In this document: one piece after another, positions 9,582 through 16,254 of the stretch
How positions within the stretch are numbered: position 1 is the first letter of the stretch
How the letters are laid out: each line of letters opens with the position of its first letter
Origin: a virus
Strand: one strand, 5' to 3'
Length of the DNA stretch: 31,531 nucleotides
IMG/VR virus record: IMGVR_UViG_3300045136_000451
Location: 1 to 31,531 of that record
Program-made: the position numbers and the translations under genes
The notes under the pieces: model-generated
Databases searched by the model: none
Told to the model about the DNA's origin: nothing
The model's input: only the letters and a program-made list of their open reading frames with translations

Positions 9582-10090
9582 CAGCGGGGACTGACGACGC
9601 TGCCGGCGCTGCGCGCCTGGGCGCGCAGAAGGCCGTCCGCCCCCGTCGCCAGCGCGCCGATCGGCCCGGCCAGCGCCGCGAAGCGCGCCTGGTCGGCGAG
9701 CAGCGCGGCCCGCGCGGCCTGGTTCTGAGCTCCGATGCGCGCGCTCTCGGCGGCCAGCCCGGTGTTGACGCGCAGCGTGTCGAGCTGGCGGTCGGCTTCC
9801 TGCTGTACCTGCTCCTCGAGCGTCCGCGCGGTGCCCTCGCCGAGCACGATGCCGGCTGCGGCGTAGCGCGCCTGCTGCGCCGCGAGCGTGCGCAGCAGCG
9901 TGTCACGCACATCCAGCGCCGCGGCCTGCCCCTGCTGCTCGATGGAGCGCGCCTGCAACTGCCCCTGCTGCGCCTGGATCGCCGCCATCTGCGACGCCAC
10001 GCGCGCCTGCCCGGCCTGCTGGGCCGCGTTCAGCAGCTGCAGCCCGGCGGATGCGGCGGTCGCGATGGCGGAGAGCAGCCCGAGCTCCAT
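9581..10090 (-). CDS. Small internal virion/core protein (T7 gp14-like)
   Basis: 169 aa. The N-terminus is short and hydrophobic (LLSAIATAASAGLQLL); the rest is one long Gln/Ala/Arg-rich helical region (AQQ, QLQARSIEQQGQ). That is the layout of the small internal core proteins that precede the two large ejection proteins in T7-like phages. By analogy it would help form the ejection channel in the outer membrane. The ATG at 10090 has GGGAGG eight bases upstream, which overlaps the end of the tail tube gene. The stop overlaps the next start (TGATG). The assignment rests on composition and gene order, not on catalytic motifs. Confidence 0.66.
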   Translation of the reverse strand: MELGLLSAIATAASAGLQLLNAAQQAGQARVASQMAAIQAQQGQLQARSIEQQGQAAALDVRDTLLRTLAAQQARYAAAGIVLGEGTARTLEEQVQQEADRQLDTLRVNTGLAAESARIGAQNQAARAALLADQARFAALAGPIGALATGADGLLRAQARSAGSVVSPR

Positions 10091-10094
10091 GGCG

Positions 10095-11831
10095 CTACCC
10101 TCCCACCGCGACCGTCATCGCCAGCGCCTGCAGCGTCAGCGGCTGCGGCCGCTCGGCCGGCTGGGAGATTTCCAGCACATGCCGCTTGTGCCAGCCCAGC
10201 ACGCCCTCCAGCACGAACTCGCCGGATCGCCATTCGGGCGGCGGCGGCGGAATCAGGTCGAGCGGCGGCGCGGGCACATCGCCAAGCGTGCGGGTGTTGA
10301 GCACCTGGCTCTTGATGTCGAAGGCGCCCGAGCGATGCACGCGCGCGGCGATGCGCACAAAGCGGCTGGTGCGGCCGATCAGCGCGCCGGCCGGGTCGCG
10401 CGGCTCGATCGGCATGGTGTGGATGGCGACGGGAAAGCCGAGGCCCACCTCGGCCGTGAGGCAGGCGCGCGGCAGGGCAAGCGTGCCGTCGTTCGCGACG
10501 GTCGCCACCCCTTCCGGCCGCCCGTCCAGCACCATCACCACCTGGCGCCCCGCGAGACGCCCGAGGCCCGTCAGCGCCGAGGTGGGCGAGCCGAAGGCGA
10601 AGCGGGTGGCGTGGTCGGTCAGGCACGCCTCGTCCAGCAGCAGCAGCCGCACCGCGCCGTCGCGCGCGATGGCGGCGAACACCTGGCCATTGGCCAGCGC
10701 CGCGACGCCCATCACGGCGCCGTCCATCTCCCAGCGGCTGAAGGCCGCGACCTCCTGCGCGCGCAGCGTCGTCAGCACCGTGATGCCGCCGCCGGCTTCG
10801 TCCGGCATGAACACCAGGTCGGCGTCGTCCTGCACGGCGGATTTGCGGATGACGACGTCCCTCGGGTCGGCGATCAGGTGCGGCGCGAGCAGGCTGGCCA
10901 GCTCGGCCTGCCAGGATTGCTGCAGCTCGTCGTAGACGAACTGGCGCAGCGCCGCGCCGCCGCGCTGCACGAACAGCAGCGCGCCGTCCACCTCGCCCAC
11001 CCGCGCGAAGCGGCGGATGCCCCGCCGGCTCTGCTCCTCGATCGCCACATTGGTGGGCGTGATCGGCGGCGCGACGGTGATCGCGTGCTCGGCGCCCGAG
11101 GTGAACACGAGCAGCCCTCGGTGCGACATCAGCTGGTGCACCTGGTTCAACTGGTCGCTGTCGATCGAGATCATCATCCCGTCGGCGTCGGCGCCGGTGC
11201 CGAGGTCGAGGTTGAAGAACTCGCCCGCCTTCGAGGCCAGCAGCGTGGTCGGGCGGCTCTTCAGCCCGCCCATCCACAACCGGCCCTGGTGGAACGTGGC
11301 ACATTCCGGCCAGCCGCGCGTGGCGCTGATCACTGCCTCGGCGCCGCCGCCGAAGTTGAAGTTCGGGATGTTGGTGAAGGCCTGCGGCGCCGAGGTCCAG
11401 GAGGTGTCGGAGCCCGCCCGCTGGATGCGGTGCGGCGGCAGGTCATGGTGGAACAGCAGCAGCGTGTCGGCCGACTGCGCCCAGTTGACCTGCTTGGCGA
11501 TGGCGGCCGTGCCCGGCCAGGTGCCGGTGAACAGCGCCACACCGTCGCTGCCGCGGAACACCTGGAACTCCCCGGCGTAGAGCGCGATCAGGAAGGTCTG
11601 CGCGGCCGAGAAGGCGAAGGGCACGAGGCGCAGGCCATTGAGCGCGGCCGCCGGCAGGGTCGCCAGGTGGCGCCAGCCGGGCCGGCGCTTCACACCGCCT
11701 TGCGGCAGCACCACCGCGTTGCGCAGCCGCGACGCGCCGGAGTAGTAGCGCGCGACTTCGATCCGCGCGTCGAGCCGCGGGTCGAGCTCGCCTGCGGTGA
11801 AGCTGGTCTGCACGGTGCGCAGCGTGCGCAT
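10095..11831 (-). CDS. Tail tubular protein B (tail nozzle, T7 gp12-like)
   Basis: 578 aa starting at MRTLRTVQTSFTAGELDPRL. The start overlaps the stop of tail tubular A by one base; the longer open frame upstream is noise. The N-terminus is typical of podovirus nozzle proteins: a FTAGELDPRL-type motif, YYSGASRLRNAVVLPQGGVKRRPG, then repeated beta-propeller-like segments (FHHDLPPHRI, FHQGRLWMGG, FNLD, HRGLLVFTSGAE, AAFSRWEMDG). By family it forms the distal tail tube through which DNA and ejection proteins leave. The length is normal for the smaller members of the family. Tail tubular protein A lies directly upstream, as in T7. Confidence 0.9.
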   Translation of the reverse strand: MRTLRTVQTSFTAGELDPRLDARIEVARYYSGASRLRNAVVLPQGGVKRRPGWRHLATLPAAALNGLRLVPFAFSAAQTFLIALYAGEFQVFRGSDGVALFTGTWPGTAAIAKQVNWAQSADTLLLFHHDLPPHRIQRAGSDTSWTSAPQAFTNIPNFNFGGGAEAVISATRGWPECATFHQGRLWMGGLKSRPTTLLASKAGEFFNLDLGTGADADGMMISIDSDQLNQVHQLMSHRGLLVFTSGAEHAITVAPPITPTNVAIEEQSRRGIRRFARVGEVDGALLFVQRGGAALRQFVYDELQQSWQAELASLLAPHLIADPRDVVIRKSAVQDDADLVFMPDEAGGGITVLTTLRAQEVAAFSRWEMDGAVMGVAALANGQVFAAIARDGAVRLLLLDEACLTDHATRFAFGSPTSALTGLGRLAGRQVVMVLDGRPEGVATVANDGTLALPRACLTAEVGLGFPVAIHTMPIEPRDPAGALIGRTSRFVRIAARVHRSGAFDIKSQVLNTRTLGDVPAPPLDLIPPPPPEWRSGEFVLEGVLGWHKRHVLEISQPAERPQPLTLQALAMTVAVGG

Positions 11832-12448
11832 CACCAGCCCCCCATGCGCACGTTGAGCAGCGGGAAGGAGCGCATCGGTTCGGCCGGCGCGGCCTGGCTG
11901 TCGGCGCGGCGGGCGGCGGCGAACAGCCCGCCCTGGCCCATCGCGGACGGCGGCCCCCAGGCGCGGGCGTGCCAGAGCTGCGCGTCGGCGCCGCTGCCCG
12001 TCACCGCCAGCGCCAGGTCGGCGGCCAGCGCCTCCCGCGCGAAGGCGACGAGATAAGGCGGCCAGCGGGTCAGCGGCGGCTCGGCCTGCACCTCCGCCCA
12101 CACCTCGGGCGCGTCGGTGTGCAGCTCCTCGCCGACGATGCGCCAGTCGGCAATCCCGGGCGCGCCCGGCTGCCCGGAGACGAGCGCGCGGCGCAGCGCG
12201 ATCATGCCGGGCGGCAGCGCGTAGCGATGGGCGAAGGAATGCTCGGGCGGGGTGGCCAGGCGCGACAGGCGAAGCTGCACGATGGTGCAGCGCCACGGAT
12301 GGGCGGACAGGCAGCCGAGCAGGGTGGCGGGGGCGACCCGCAGCAGCAGGGAGGCGAGGTCGGAGCCCTCGTCAATCTGCGCCACCGGCTGCGCGCCGAG
12401 CAGCGCCAGCGCCTGGTTGCCGATGCCGAGCACCGTCGTGCTGTCCAT
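11831..12448 (-). CDS. Tail tubular protein A (T7 gp11-like head-tail adaptor)
   Basis: 205 aa. The N-terminus (IGNQALALLGAQPVAQIDEG), followed by a HPWRC segment and then FAHRYALPPGMIALRR, is the usual pattern of the podovirus gp11 family: small helical proteins that form the adaptor ring between portal and nozzle. The ATG at 12448 has AGGAG six bases upstream, overlapping the stop of the lipoprotein gene. The stop overlaps the start of tail tubular B. The order adaptor then nozzle is as in T7, but here a membrane-protein cassette separates it from the capsid genes. Confidence 0.85.
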   Translation of the reverse strand: MDSTTVLGIGNQALALLGAQPVAQIDEGSDLASLLLRVAPATLLGCLSAHPWRCTIVQLRLSRLATPPEHSFAHRYALPPGMIALRRALVSGQPGAPGIADWRIVGEELHTDAPEVWAEVQAEPPLTRWPPYLVAFAREALAADLALAVTGSGADAQLWHARAWGPPSAMGQGGLFAAARRADSQAAPAEPMRSFPLLNVRMGGW

Positions 12449-12451
12449 CGG

Positions 12452-12697
12452 CTACTCCTTGGCGGCGGCGGGCGCCTGGGCTGGGGGGTGGCAGGACAGG
12501 CGCAGCGCCTCCTCGACCGCGGCGCGGACGGCGGCCTCGGCCGGACGGTCGGCGTCGGGGCGGCCGGCCTTGTAGGCGGCGATGGTGGCGGCCGCGGCGG
12601 CGCAGCCGACGGCCTGCACGGCCGCGCCGTTCGGCTGGCAGGCCGGGAGCGGCAGAAGCAGCGCGGCGGCGGCCAGGCTCTGCGCCGCGCGCCGCAT
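12452..12697 (-). CDS. Small lipoprotein, possible outer-membrane spanin subunit
   Basis: 81 aa. The N-terminus is a lipoprotein signal: MRRAAQSL, a hydrophobic Ala/Leu stretch, and a lipobox LPAC with the cysteine at residue 20. After cleavage the product would be a ~62-residue Ala-rich peptide anchored by lipid. It follows two short membrane proteins, so by position it could be the outer-membrane partner of a spanin pair, which fuses inner and outer membranes at the last step of lysis. Against this, the mature part is not proline-rich as in lambda Rz1 and the gene is not nested in an Rz-like gene. A prophage-encoded lipoprotein of other function is possible. The start overlaps the upstream stop (TGATG). 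Confidence 0.6.
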   Translation of the reverse strand: MRRAAQSLAAAALLLPLPACQPNGAAVQAVGCAAAAATIAAYKAGRPDADRPAEAAVRAAVEEALRLSCHPPAQAPAAAKE

Positions 12698-13029
12698 CAC
12701 CACGCGCCTCCGAGGCGTTTGCCCGCCTCCCCGCGCAGCATCAGCAGAAGGCGCTCCTCGGTCACACCGAGGCGCCGAAGCGTATCCGGAATGGCGTCGC
12801 GCAGGTAGGCCCGGCCGACTTCGACCGCCTGCTCCAAGGCCAGCGCGCCGCGCGCCTGCACCTGCGGGTCGGCGAGGATCAGCCCCGCCGCGCGGCCGAG
12901 CGCGCTTTCCAGCCGCTGCCGTGCCAGCCAGTCCTCCAGCATGGCGCGCGCCCAGGGCACGGCGCGGGCGAGGATGGCCGCGATCACGGCCAGCATCAGC
13001 TCGGTCAGGTGCGCCAGCAGGATGTCCAC
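12697..13029 (-). CDS. Small membrane protein, holin-like
   Basis: 110 aa starting at a GTG at 13029 with GAAGGAG seven bases upstream. Residues ~6-26 (LTELMLAVIAAILARAVPW) form one transmembrane segment. An amphipathic helical tail follows (GRAYLRDAIPDTLRRLGVTEERLL), an architecture like that of single-span phage holins of the LLH type. Holins time lysis by permeabilising the inner membrane. It lies between another one-span protein and a lipoprotein, which supports a lysis cassette, but the endolysin is encoded elsewhere (22279-22698). The family assignment is tentative. Confidence 0.6.
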   Translation of the reverse strand: MDILLAHLTELMLAVIAAILARAVPWARAMLEDWLARQRLESALGRAAGLILADPQVQARGALALEQAVEVGRAYLRDAIPDTLRRLGVTEERLLLMLRGEAGKRLGGAW

Positions 13030-13041
13030 GGCGTGGCTCCT

Positions 13042-13308
13042 TCATTTCTCGCGGATGGCGTTCCGCAGTTCGATCAGCGCCCGCTCGACGGCCAGCGAGG
13101 ACTGGATGCCGCGTTCGGCGACCGCGATCATCTCCCGGTGCGCGAGAGCGCGCGCCGCGCGTTCCTCGCGCAGCTCGGCGAGCATCTCGTTGCGCTCCAC
13201 GCGCCAGGTGCGCCAGATCAGGGTGCCGATCACCAGCAGCAGCAGCACGATGACGGGCGATCCCTCGACGATGCGCTCCAGAAGCTGGACGGGATCGGCT
13301 TGGTTCAT
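13042..13308 (-). CDS. One-span membrane protein with coiled coil, holin or inner spanin candidate
   Basis: 88 aa, starting at MNQADPV. One clear transmembrane segment (SPVIVLLLLVIGTLIW, about residues 18-34) is followed by a charged helical region with heptad character (ERNEMLAELREERAARALAHREM). An N-terminal anchor plus a coiled coil is the layout of inner-membrane spanin subunits (Rz-like), and also of small phage holin-like proteins. The lipoprotein two genes downstream could be its partner. The frame is open upstream of this ATG, but that extension is Arg/Gly-rich and reads as non-coding. No ribosome site as strong as that of the next gene is visible. Confidence 0.55.
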   Translation of the reverse strand: MNQADPVQLLERIVEGSPVIVLLLLVIGTLIWRTWRVERNEMLAELREERAARALAHREMIAVAERGIQSSLAVERALIELRNAIREK

Positions 13309-13467
13309 GCCGCGCCCCCCGCGAACACGCCGATGAGGCCGCGCGCGGCGGATAGCGCCGCACGCGGCCGACGTGACGCTGCCCCGCACGCGGCGTGATG
13401 GTGGAGGAGCCGCCGCTCACGACTTCGCCCGCGCGCCAGCTCCTGCCCGTTGGCCAGCCCCACCGGA
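13309..13467. other. 159-bp interval between accessory capsid gene and membrane cassette
   Basis: I see no convincing gene here. A GTG-started frame of about 52 codons on the minus strand ends in an ATGA overlap with the next gene, but it lacks a ribosome site and its product is Arg/His/Ala-rich. The stretch is GC-rich with several short inverted repeats of CGCG character (about 13339-13395) that could form structure in the mRNA. It separates the capsid genes from the lysis-like cassette and could hold a transcription signal, which I cannot identify. Confidence 0.4.
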
Positions 13468-13755
13468 TCAGTCCGAGTTGGTGACGGTCAGCGCGGTGAC
13501 GTCGGAGACGTTCACGGCCGTCGCCGTCTTCGTCATCACCACGTGCCAGCCCGCCGTCTGCACGACGTTCGAGCCGTTGACGACCACCACGTAGATCAGG
13601 TCGCCGACCGACAGCAGCGACCGGACCTGGTTGAAATAGCCGCTGGTGTCCACCGTCGCGTGCGTGTCCTGGGTGCGGTAGGTGTGGATCCTCGGCACGC
13701 CCGGCAGGGCCGAGGTGCCGGCCGCCGGGCCGAAGTCTTTCAGGATGAACGGCAT
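13468..13755 (-). CDS. Small capsid-associated (decoration-like) protein
   Basis: 95 aa beginning at the ATG at 13755, which has GGAGG seven bases upstream. It follows the major capsid protein by two bases. The sequence carries the motifs THATVDTSGYFNQVRSLLSVGDLIYV and ends in a strand-rich VSDVTALTV segment. I recognise this pattern from small proteins encoded next to capsid or tail-fibre genes in many proteobacterial phages, often called decoration or hypothetical proteins. A role stabilising the mature capsid is inferred from the position. The open frame continues upstream into the capsid gene, but that part is a shadow. Confidence 0.65.
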   Translation of the reverse strand: MPFILKDFGPAAGTSALPGVPRIHTYRTQDTHATVDTSGYFNQVRSLLSVGDLIYVVVVNGSNVVQTAGWHVVMTKTATAVNVSDVTALTVTNSD

Positions 13756-13757
13756 GA

Positions 13758-14585
13758 TCAAGCCTCCGTGCAGTCGATGCGGATGACGCCCTCGGGGTCG
13801 ATGACCACGCCGCCGAAGCGCGCGCGGATCGAGATCTGCCAGGCCGCCAGGTGCGGAACCCACTCGATGCGGAGCGGCTCCTCCCGCGCGATGGCGAGGC
13901 CCACCGCGTCGGTGTCGTAGGCGAAGCACTGCCGGATGCCGCCGTTGAGCGGCAGGCCGCCCTCGGGGCGGGCCTCGTCCACCAGCAGGATCTGCAGCCC
14001 GTAGACGCTGGGCAGAACGCCGGTGCGGCCGACGGAGCTGTCGCCGAAGTCCTTGTTCTGGGCGATCGGCAGGGAGCGGATGTCGTCATAGACCTTGGAC
14101 GACACCAGCACGTAGCGGTTCTCCCGCGGCACGGCGCGCGCGTCGAACAGCCGCACGATCTGGCGCATCTTCGCGTCGGTCATGCCGGCGCTGCCGTCCG
14201 CGATCGTGGGTGCGCCGAAATTCGCGACGATCTGGTCGATGATCACCTGGTCCTCGCGGCGCCCCAAGGCATTGCCGAGCACCCGGGAGATCACCGGCGT
14301 CTGGTCGAAGCGGACGCGGGTCGCGTCGATGGTGTCCACGTATTCGGTCGCGTCCCACGCCGTCAGCGTGCAGACCGCGGGCGCGAAGGTGGCGCCGACG
14401 CTGACGCGGGGCGTGGCCGGCACATGCGGCACCGCGGCGACGCGGCTGATGCGCGGGAATTGCGCGGTGCCGCCGACGATGCCGGTTTCCACGCGCACGG
14501 TGCGTCGCAGCAGGGCGCCGTTTTCGTAGGCTGCCTTGCAGGCGCTGTCGAAATACGCAGCGACTACGGGATCAAGATCGGGCAC
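13758..14585 (-). CDS. Major capsid protein
   Basis: 275 aa using the GTG at 14585, which is preceded by GGAGG with eight bases between. The frame stays open upstream, but those codons lie in the repeat-containing interval and give an unlikely sequence. The protein has a helical N-arm (DLDPVVAAYFDSACKAAYENG), strand-rich domains and a C-terminal region (WQISIRARFGGVVIDPEGVIRIDC) typical of HK97-fold coat proteins of podoviruses. Gene order (portal, scaffold, capsid, accessory protein, tail tubes) is the main support. It is shorter than T7 gp10 (about 345 aa) but within the range of coat proteins. It would assemble on the scaffold encoded upstream. Confidence 0.78.
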   Translation of the reverse strand: MPDLDPVVAAYFDSACKAAYENGALLRRTVRVETGIVGGTAQFPRISRVAAVPHVPATPRVSVGATFAPAVCTLTAWDATEYVDTIDATRVRFDQTPVISRVLGNALGRREDQVIIDQIVANFGAPTIADGSAGMTDAKMRQIVRLFDARAVPRENRYVLVSSKVYDDIRSLPIAQNKDFGDSSVGRTGVLPSVYGLQILLVDEARPEGGLPLNGGIRQCFAYDTDAVGLAIAREEPLRIEWVPHLAAWQISIRARFGGVVIDPEGVIRIDCTEA

Positions 14586-14665
14586 GGTCTGGCCTCCAGA
14601 AACGAACGGGACAAGCCGCTGTCGCGGCGGGTTCGGTTCGCACCCCGATGGCCAGTCTCGGGCGG

Positions 14666-14818
14666 GGTCCGGCAAAGCGGATGGGCCCACCCGGTTCCGG
14701 GTCGTTCGCGCTTCGGCCGTGCGTGGCCGCCGTCGGCACGATCACCCCGGTCCGGCCAGGCGGATGGGGCAGGGTGACCGCTTGCGGCGGCCTCGGTCCG
14801 GCGAGGCGGATGGGGCAA
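14666..14818. repeat. Three dispersed copies of GGTCCGGCnArGCGGATGGG
   Basis: Copies begin at 14666, 14749 and 14795 on the plus strand and differ only at a few positions (GGCAAAG, GGCCAGG, GGCGAGG before CGGATGGG). On the coding strand they read CCCATCCGCyTnGCCGGACC. Spacings are 83 and 46 bp. The first spacing equals the period of the neighbouring tandem repeat. They lie just upstream of the capsid gene. Possible roles are protein binding sites or remnants of an older amplification. Confidence 0.6.
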
Positions 14819-14909
14819 GGCGCCGCTGCGCCCTCTTGCATGGCACAGCGCGCGCGGGTGGCGTTAGTCAGAAATCGTGAAGTCCTCCCACCGGATGCGC
14901 CGCGTGGCG

Positions 14910-14998
14910 TGTCAAGCCCAACGAGCGCGACTAACCCCCCCATTTAGTCGCGCGGCGCAGGTGACGTCCCCCACCGGACGCGCCGCCTGGCGTGTCAA
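14910..14998 (-). promoter_or_regulatory. Possible tandem promoters upstream of the capsid gene
   Basis: The leftward strand has a consensus -35 hexamer TTGACA in each repeat copy (14998-14993 and 14915-14910). The region 17 bases further on is GC-rich and no good -10 element is seen, so these would need an activator or another sigma factor. The same bases could instead be a binding site (GTGTCAAGC on the plus strand). The placement before the most strongly needed protein makes a promoter plausible. Confidence 0.3.
14925..14953. repeat. Hairpin in tandem-repeat copy 1
   Basis: The arms GCGCGACTAA (14925-14934) and TTAGTCGCGC (14944-14953) are perfectly complementary over 10 bp with a 9-base loop CCCCCCCAT. 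As RNA from the leftward operon the loop would read AUGGGGGGG. The equivalent structure in copy 2 (15008-15036) keeps 9 of 10 pairs. There is no T-run after it in the direction of transcription, so it is not a standard terminator. Confidence 0.7.
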
Positions 14999-15007
14999 GC
15001 GCAACGA

Positions 15008-15036
15008 GCGCCACTAACCCCCCCATTTAGGGGCGC
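15008..15036. repeat. Hairpin in tandem-repeat copy 2, with a compensatory change
   Basis: The arms GCGCCACTAA and TTAGGGGCGC pair at 9 of 10 positions. Relative to copy 1, the G at arm position 5 became C and its partner C became G, so the pair is kept. One neighbouring pair is lost (A opposite G). The same 9-base loop is retained. This pattern suggests selection on the folded form, though one covarying pair is modest evidence. Confidence 0.6.
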
Positions 15037-15178
15037 GGCGCGGATGCCTCGACACGCCCGCCCAAGCGCCCCATACTCATGTCCAGTGAGCGGACGCCGC
15101 GCCGCCGCGCAGGATCGCCGCCGCCTCCTTCCGCCCTGGCGCCCTGCGCCCGAACGCCGCCTTGCCCCGGGCGGTGGC

Positions 15179-16000
15179 CTACCCCACGATGCCGCGCGCC
15201 GCCAGCTCGCGCAGCGCCTTGGCCGCCCTCTCGCCGAGCGATTGGTCGCGCTTGGCCACCGCCTCGTCCATCATCCGCCGCGCATCGGCCAGGCTCATCC
15301 TCCCGTCCTCCAGCGCGTCCACGGGGATCGCCTTCTCGCCCGACATGGCGCGCATCTTAGCCAGGAACCGCACGCCGTCAGCATTGGAGATGCTGAACGC
15401 CGCGCGCGCCTCCTCCTGCGTCAGCATGCCGCGCCCGACCAGCCCCTCCACCCACGTCTTGACCTCGTACAGCACCTGGCGCCCGCGCGGCCCGAGGCGC
15501 GCGAGCTCGGCCGCATAGGCCGCGTCGCGCGCCTCCTTGCTCTCGCCGGCCTCACCCTGGCGGCGCGCGGCTTCCGTGAGGTACGCCCGCGCGATCGCCT
15601 CCATCTGCGCCTGGCTCACGCCCGCCTCGTGCGCCGCCTTGCGCACCGCGCCCCACACCGGATCATCGGCCTTCACCGCGTCCTTGGGCAGGCCCTCCAC
15701 CTCCGGCAGGCGATAGGCGTCGGGGCTTTCCGGCGCGGCCGCGGCGGGCTTCGCGAGCCGCGCGCGCAAATCGGCCACCGCCTTGGCCATCGCCTCGACG
15801 CGCGGCGCGCGCTTCTCCGCGTCCCAGAATTGCTCCGGCAGCCAGGCCGGGCGCTCGCCGGGCTTTGCGGTCTCGCCTGTCTCCGTCTCGGCTTCGGGCG
15901 GCGTCTCCGCCAGGTCGAACAGCCCGCCCTCGGCCGCCTCGCCCGGCGCGCCGGGCTGCTCCGCCTCGCCGCCCGCCGGCGCCGCATCCGTCCCGCTCAT
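15179..16000 (-). CDS. Capsid scaffolding protein
   Basis: 273 aa from MSGTDAAP at 16000, with GGAGGAGGG just upstream and an ATGA overlap with the preceding stop. The composition is strongly acidic and Ala/Glu/Pro-rich for the first 70 residues (GGEAEQPGAPGEAAEGG). Helical segments with WLPEQFWD and RLPEVEGLP motifs follow, and the C-terminus is basic and helical (MMDEAVAKRDQSLGERAAKALREL). This is the usual pattern of podovirus scaffolds: a disordered acidic N-terminus and a C-terminal coat-binding helix. It would guide coat assembly and leave before DNA packaging. Its place between portal and capsid supports this. Confidence 0.8.
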   Translation of the reverse strand: MSGTDAAPAGGEAEQPGAPGEAAEGGLFDLAETPPEAETETGETAKPGERPAWLPEQFWDAEKRAPRVEAMAKAVADLRARLAKPAAAAPESPDAYRLPEVEGLPKDAVKADDPVWGAVRKAAHEAGVSQAQMEAIARAYLTEAARRQGEAGESKEARDAAYAAELARLGPRGRQVLYEVKTWVEGLVGRGMLTQEEARAAFSISNADGVRFLAKMRAMSGEKAIPVDALEDGRMSLADARRMMDEAVAKRDQSLGERAAKALRELAARGIVG

Positions 16001-16254
16001 CGTCCCTCCTCCGTCGTGCTGCGCGCGCCATCGTCCAGCGCCGCCAGGATCTGCCTCCACACCGCCTTGCGGCCTTCCGCGAAGGCGGCGTCCTCCACCT
16101 GCTGCCCCGGCCGCCAGGACGGCCGGTCCAGCTCGCGCGCCGCCACCGACGCCACGGCCGGCGCCACGGTGCGCAGCGCGGCGACAAGCCGCTGCCAGTC
16201 CGCATCCAGTTCCGGCGCCGCCGCCGGCGGCGCCATGCCCAAGGGATCGAACAT
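15997..16254 (-). CDS. Small conserved phage protein between portal and scaffold (Bbp19-like?)
   Basis: 85 aa starting MFDPLGMAPP. The start overlaps the portal stop (TGATG) and the stop overlaps the scaffold start (ATGA). The C-terminal half contains EDAAFAEGRKAVWRQILAALDD, which resembles the 'eGrR.v...il..l' segment of small proteins found at this position in phages such as Bordetella BPP-1 (Bbp19). I am unsure of the family. No enzymatic motif is visible. A role in head assembly is suggested only by its place. Confidence 0.6.
   Translation of the reverse strand: MFDPLGMAPPAAAPELDADWQRLVAALRTVAPAVASVAARELDRPSWRPGQQVEDAAFAEGRKAVWRQILAALDDGARSTTEEGR

Larger units (their letters stand above)
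14877..15043. repeat. Tandem direct repeat, 2 copies of 83-84 bp
   Basis: Copy 1 runs 14877-14960 and copy 2 runs 14961-15043, in register with an offset of 83 except for one extra base near the start of copy 1. Both contain the coding-strand motif TTGACA (14915-14910 and 14998-14993), a block of seven C on the plus strand, and an inverted repeat. The two copies differ at about ten positions, so the duplication is not recent. Confidence 0.85.
14586..15178. other. 593-bp non-coding interval between scaffold and capsid genes, with two repeat families
   Basis: This is the longest gene-free stretch inside the otherwise tightly packed leftward operon. It holds a tandem 83-84 bp repeat with hairpins (14877-15043) and three copies of a ~20-bp repeat (14666-14818). 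Frames open through it give Pro/Arg/Ala-rich sequence without ribosome sites, so I read it as regulatory. It would set capsid expression apart from the genes upstream through a promoter, an RNA-processing site or a terminator. See the separate entries for its parts. Confidence 0.7.

Noticed and set aside
7758-9728. 656-codon plus-strand frame opposite the transglycosylase gene
   Set aside because: Arg/Gly/His-rich with no motifs, while the opposite strand has a clear catalytic domain.
9888-12056. 722-codon plus-strand frame opposite the tail tube genes
   Set aside because: No recognisable domain; mirror frame of the tail tubular proteins.
13309-13467. About 52-codon minus frame from a GTG, ending in an ATGA overlap with 13308
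   Set aside because: No ribosome site and an Arg/His-rich product. The overlap can arise by chance.
14877-15043. CRISPR-like repeat
   Set aside because: Only two units of 83-84 bp in direct contact, without spacers, and with internal hairpins. No cas genes are present.
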